Of a stretch of DNA of 34,423 bases, positions 33,467 through 34,423 are shown piece after piece. The stretch spans positions 1 to 34,423 of the forward strand of contig SDNV01000011.1 in the NCBI GenBank assembly GCA_004524515.1, given 5' to 3'. The position numbers and the translations under genes were made by a program. Below the pieces are notes generated by a model that worked only from the letters and a program-made list of their open reading frames with translations, did no database searches and had not been told where the DNA came from. The stretch's first letter is position 1. Each line of letters begins with the position of its first letter. This DNA is from Promethearchaeota archaeon (GTDB lineage: Archaea > Asgardarchaeota > Lokiarchaeia > Sigynarchaeales > SOKP01).

Positions 33467-34423
33467 TCAAAAAACTCGATTTAATAAGGATTTTCCTACT
33501 ACACTGGAATCTGGCGAAATTCCTAGTAAATCTAATAAAGTGGGAACAACATCCGTGGTTTTACAATATGATAATTTTGAGTTTGGTATTTCAGACGTGC
33601 CTCCTATAATTAACGGAACAGTCATAGATTCTTTTTTCGCAATATCGTGACTATAATATTTGTTAGAAACAGTTTTCCCATGCTCGTAATTGAATCCATA
33701 TTCTCCACAAGTTGATATCATAATATCACATGCCCTTGGATTTTTAAAATAGCGAGGGAGTTGATCAATAAACATCGGAAAGTCGATTTTATAAGTTTTT
33801 GCTAACCACTCATCAATACTATGAAATCTGTTATCTAAAAGTTTACTTATATCTTCATACTTTTCATATCCAAATAATTCTCCATTTTCAAAACTATATT
33901 TTGTTTGTTGGTCTTTTCCATGACCTTGATATTCAATTGTACCTTTAATAATCTCGCCTGATTTTTTATTTAAACTTTCAATATGAATTATCCCATGGTC
34001 CGGAGTATTCTTATCATCTCTATAATACATGAATTTCGTTCCTGGAACCTTCCATAAAATTTTGAATAAATTTAATTTATCAGCACCGGTTCCACTTGGC
34101 TTAAAATTCTCCATCTGGTGAATAGTAGGATGATGATTCCATGTGTCTCCTCGAAAATTGAAAAATCCAATCGAACCCATATTAGCATCAAAATCGCCAA
34201 CTTTCTTTTTAGGAATATATTGTTTTAAACCCAACTTCTGAAAAAACGGTTCAATATCATGGAGATTCTGGGCTTTGTAATTTCCATGATCTGAGACAAT
34301 ACAAATAGCGGTATCCTTATAATATCCTAAATCTTCAAGATCTCTTGTTAAATCCCCTATACATTTATCACATTTAATAATCTCATTGATATAATCAGCA
34401 TGATCAAAACCTTTATTGTGCAT
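33467..34423 (-). CDS. Alkaline phosphatase/sulfatase-superfamily hydrolase, C-terminal part (edge-truncated)
   Basis: The N-terminal portion, including the nucleophile, lies beyond the window, so the reading from the edge is not a true start. The visible 318 residues carry AICIVSDHGNY (metal ligands D and H), SHDIAKKESMTVPLIIGG (third His motif and the 'vPLii' strand) and TTDVVPTLLDLLGI, the standard C-terminal helix of the superfamily. A ~200-residue insertion between these motifs contains WNHHP and HGIIHIESLNK. The substrate (sulfate ester, phosphodiester or phosphonate) cannot be told without the N-terminus. There is no membrane segment in this part. A decayed piece of a homologous gene lies at 31564-31638. 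Confidence 0.8.
   Translation of the reverse strand: MHNKGFDHADYINEIIKCDKCIGDLTRDLEDLGYYKDTAICIVSDHGNYKAQNLHDIEPFFQKLGLKQYIPKKKVGDFDANMGSIGFFNFRGDTWNHHPTIHQMENFKPSGTGADKLNLFKILWKVPGTKFMYYRDDKNTPDHGIIHIESLNKKSGEIIKGTIEYQGHGKDQQTKYSFENGELFGYEKYEDISKLLDNRFHSIDEWLAKTYKIDFPMFIDQLPRYFKNPRACDIMISTCGEYGFNYEHGKTVSNKYYSHDIAKKESMTVPLIIGGTSEIPNSKLSYCKTTDVVPTLLDLLGISPDSSVVGKSLLNRVF

Noticed and set aside
1..34423. CRISPR arrays, tRNA or rRNA genes, insertion sequences and attachment sites.
   Set aside because: No regularly spaced repeats, no tRNA-like cloverleaf motifs, no rRNA-like stretches and no transposase or integrase motifs were seen in any frame.

Overview
This AT-rich window encodes archaeal-type isoprenoid and ether-lipid enzymes. 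They include the modified mevalonate route through trans-anhydromevalonate 5-phosphate, isopentenyl phosphate kinase, type 2 IPP isomerase, a geranylgeranyl reductase and a GGPP-type synthase. Several genes have TATA-like boxes about 26 bp before the start codon, and TTG/GTG starts are common. Together with the mix of bacterial-like metabolic genes, this points to an archaeon, most plausibly an Asgard (Promethearchaeota/Lokiarchaeia-like) lineage. The phylum is an inference; no rRNA or tRNA gene was seen.

Region 1 (1-9840) is an isoprenoid locus. The + strand run is HMG-CoA synthase (3' part only), class II HMG-CoA reductase, a UbiD-family anhydromevalonate phosphate decarboxylase, the large and small subunits of aconitase X-type phosphomevalonate dehydratase, mevalonate kinase, and one polypeptide fusing isopentenyl phosphate kinase to type 2 IPP isomerase. 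Spacing is tight from the decarboxylase onward. Converging on it, 1 nt away, is UbiX, which makes the prenyl-FMN cofactor a UbiD-type decarboxylase needs. A geranylgeranyl reductase follows on the minus strand. A polyprenyl synthase lies at 18.7-19.8 kb. Nearly every step from acetoacetyl-CoA to IPP/DMAPP, plus cofactor supply and lipid saturation, is therefore within one window.

Region 2 (9.9-20.4 kb) is mixed. It holds a coiled-coil protein with an internal duplication, a membrane protein, a PLP enzyme of the D-cysteine desulfhydrase/ACC deaminase family, and a minus-strand group (HypB, hexapeptide-repeat protein, CPBP-like membrane protein). It also holds a DUF429 protein, an acyltransferase-3 membrane protein, a PepD-type M20 dipeptidase, the prenyl synthase and an HD-domain hydrolase.

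Region 3 (20.4-31.5 kb) looks like a carbohydrate or sugar-acid island. It has two GPH-type sugar transporters, a tungsten aldehyde:ferredoxin oxidoreductase, a YdjC/ChbG-like deacetylase, an IlvD/Edd dehydratase, an RraA-like aldolase/decarboxylase and a divergent GH38-like protein. A plausible but unproven flow is uptake, trimming, dehydration of a sugar acid, aldol cleavage and aldehyde oxidation.

Region 4 (31.5-34.4 kb) has two tandem seven-helix membrane paralogues of identical length, a truncated alkaline-phosphatase/sulfatase-superfamily gene at the edge, and a short decayed copy of part of that gene about 2.3 kb away.

Two genes (CPBP-like and YdjC-like) have coding frames that continue upstream of any canonical start codon, so automatic calls would truncate them.
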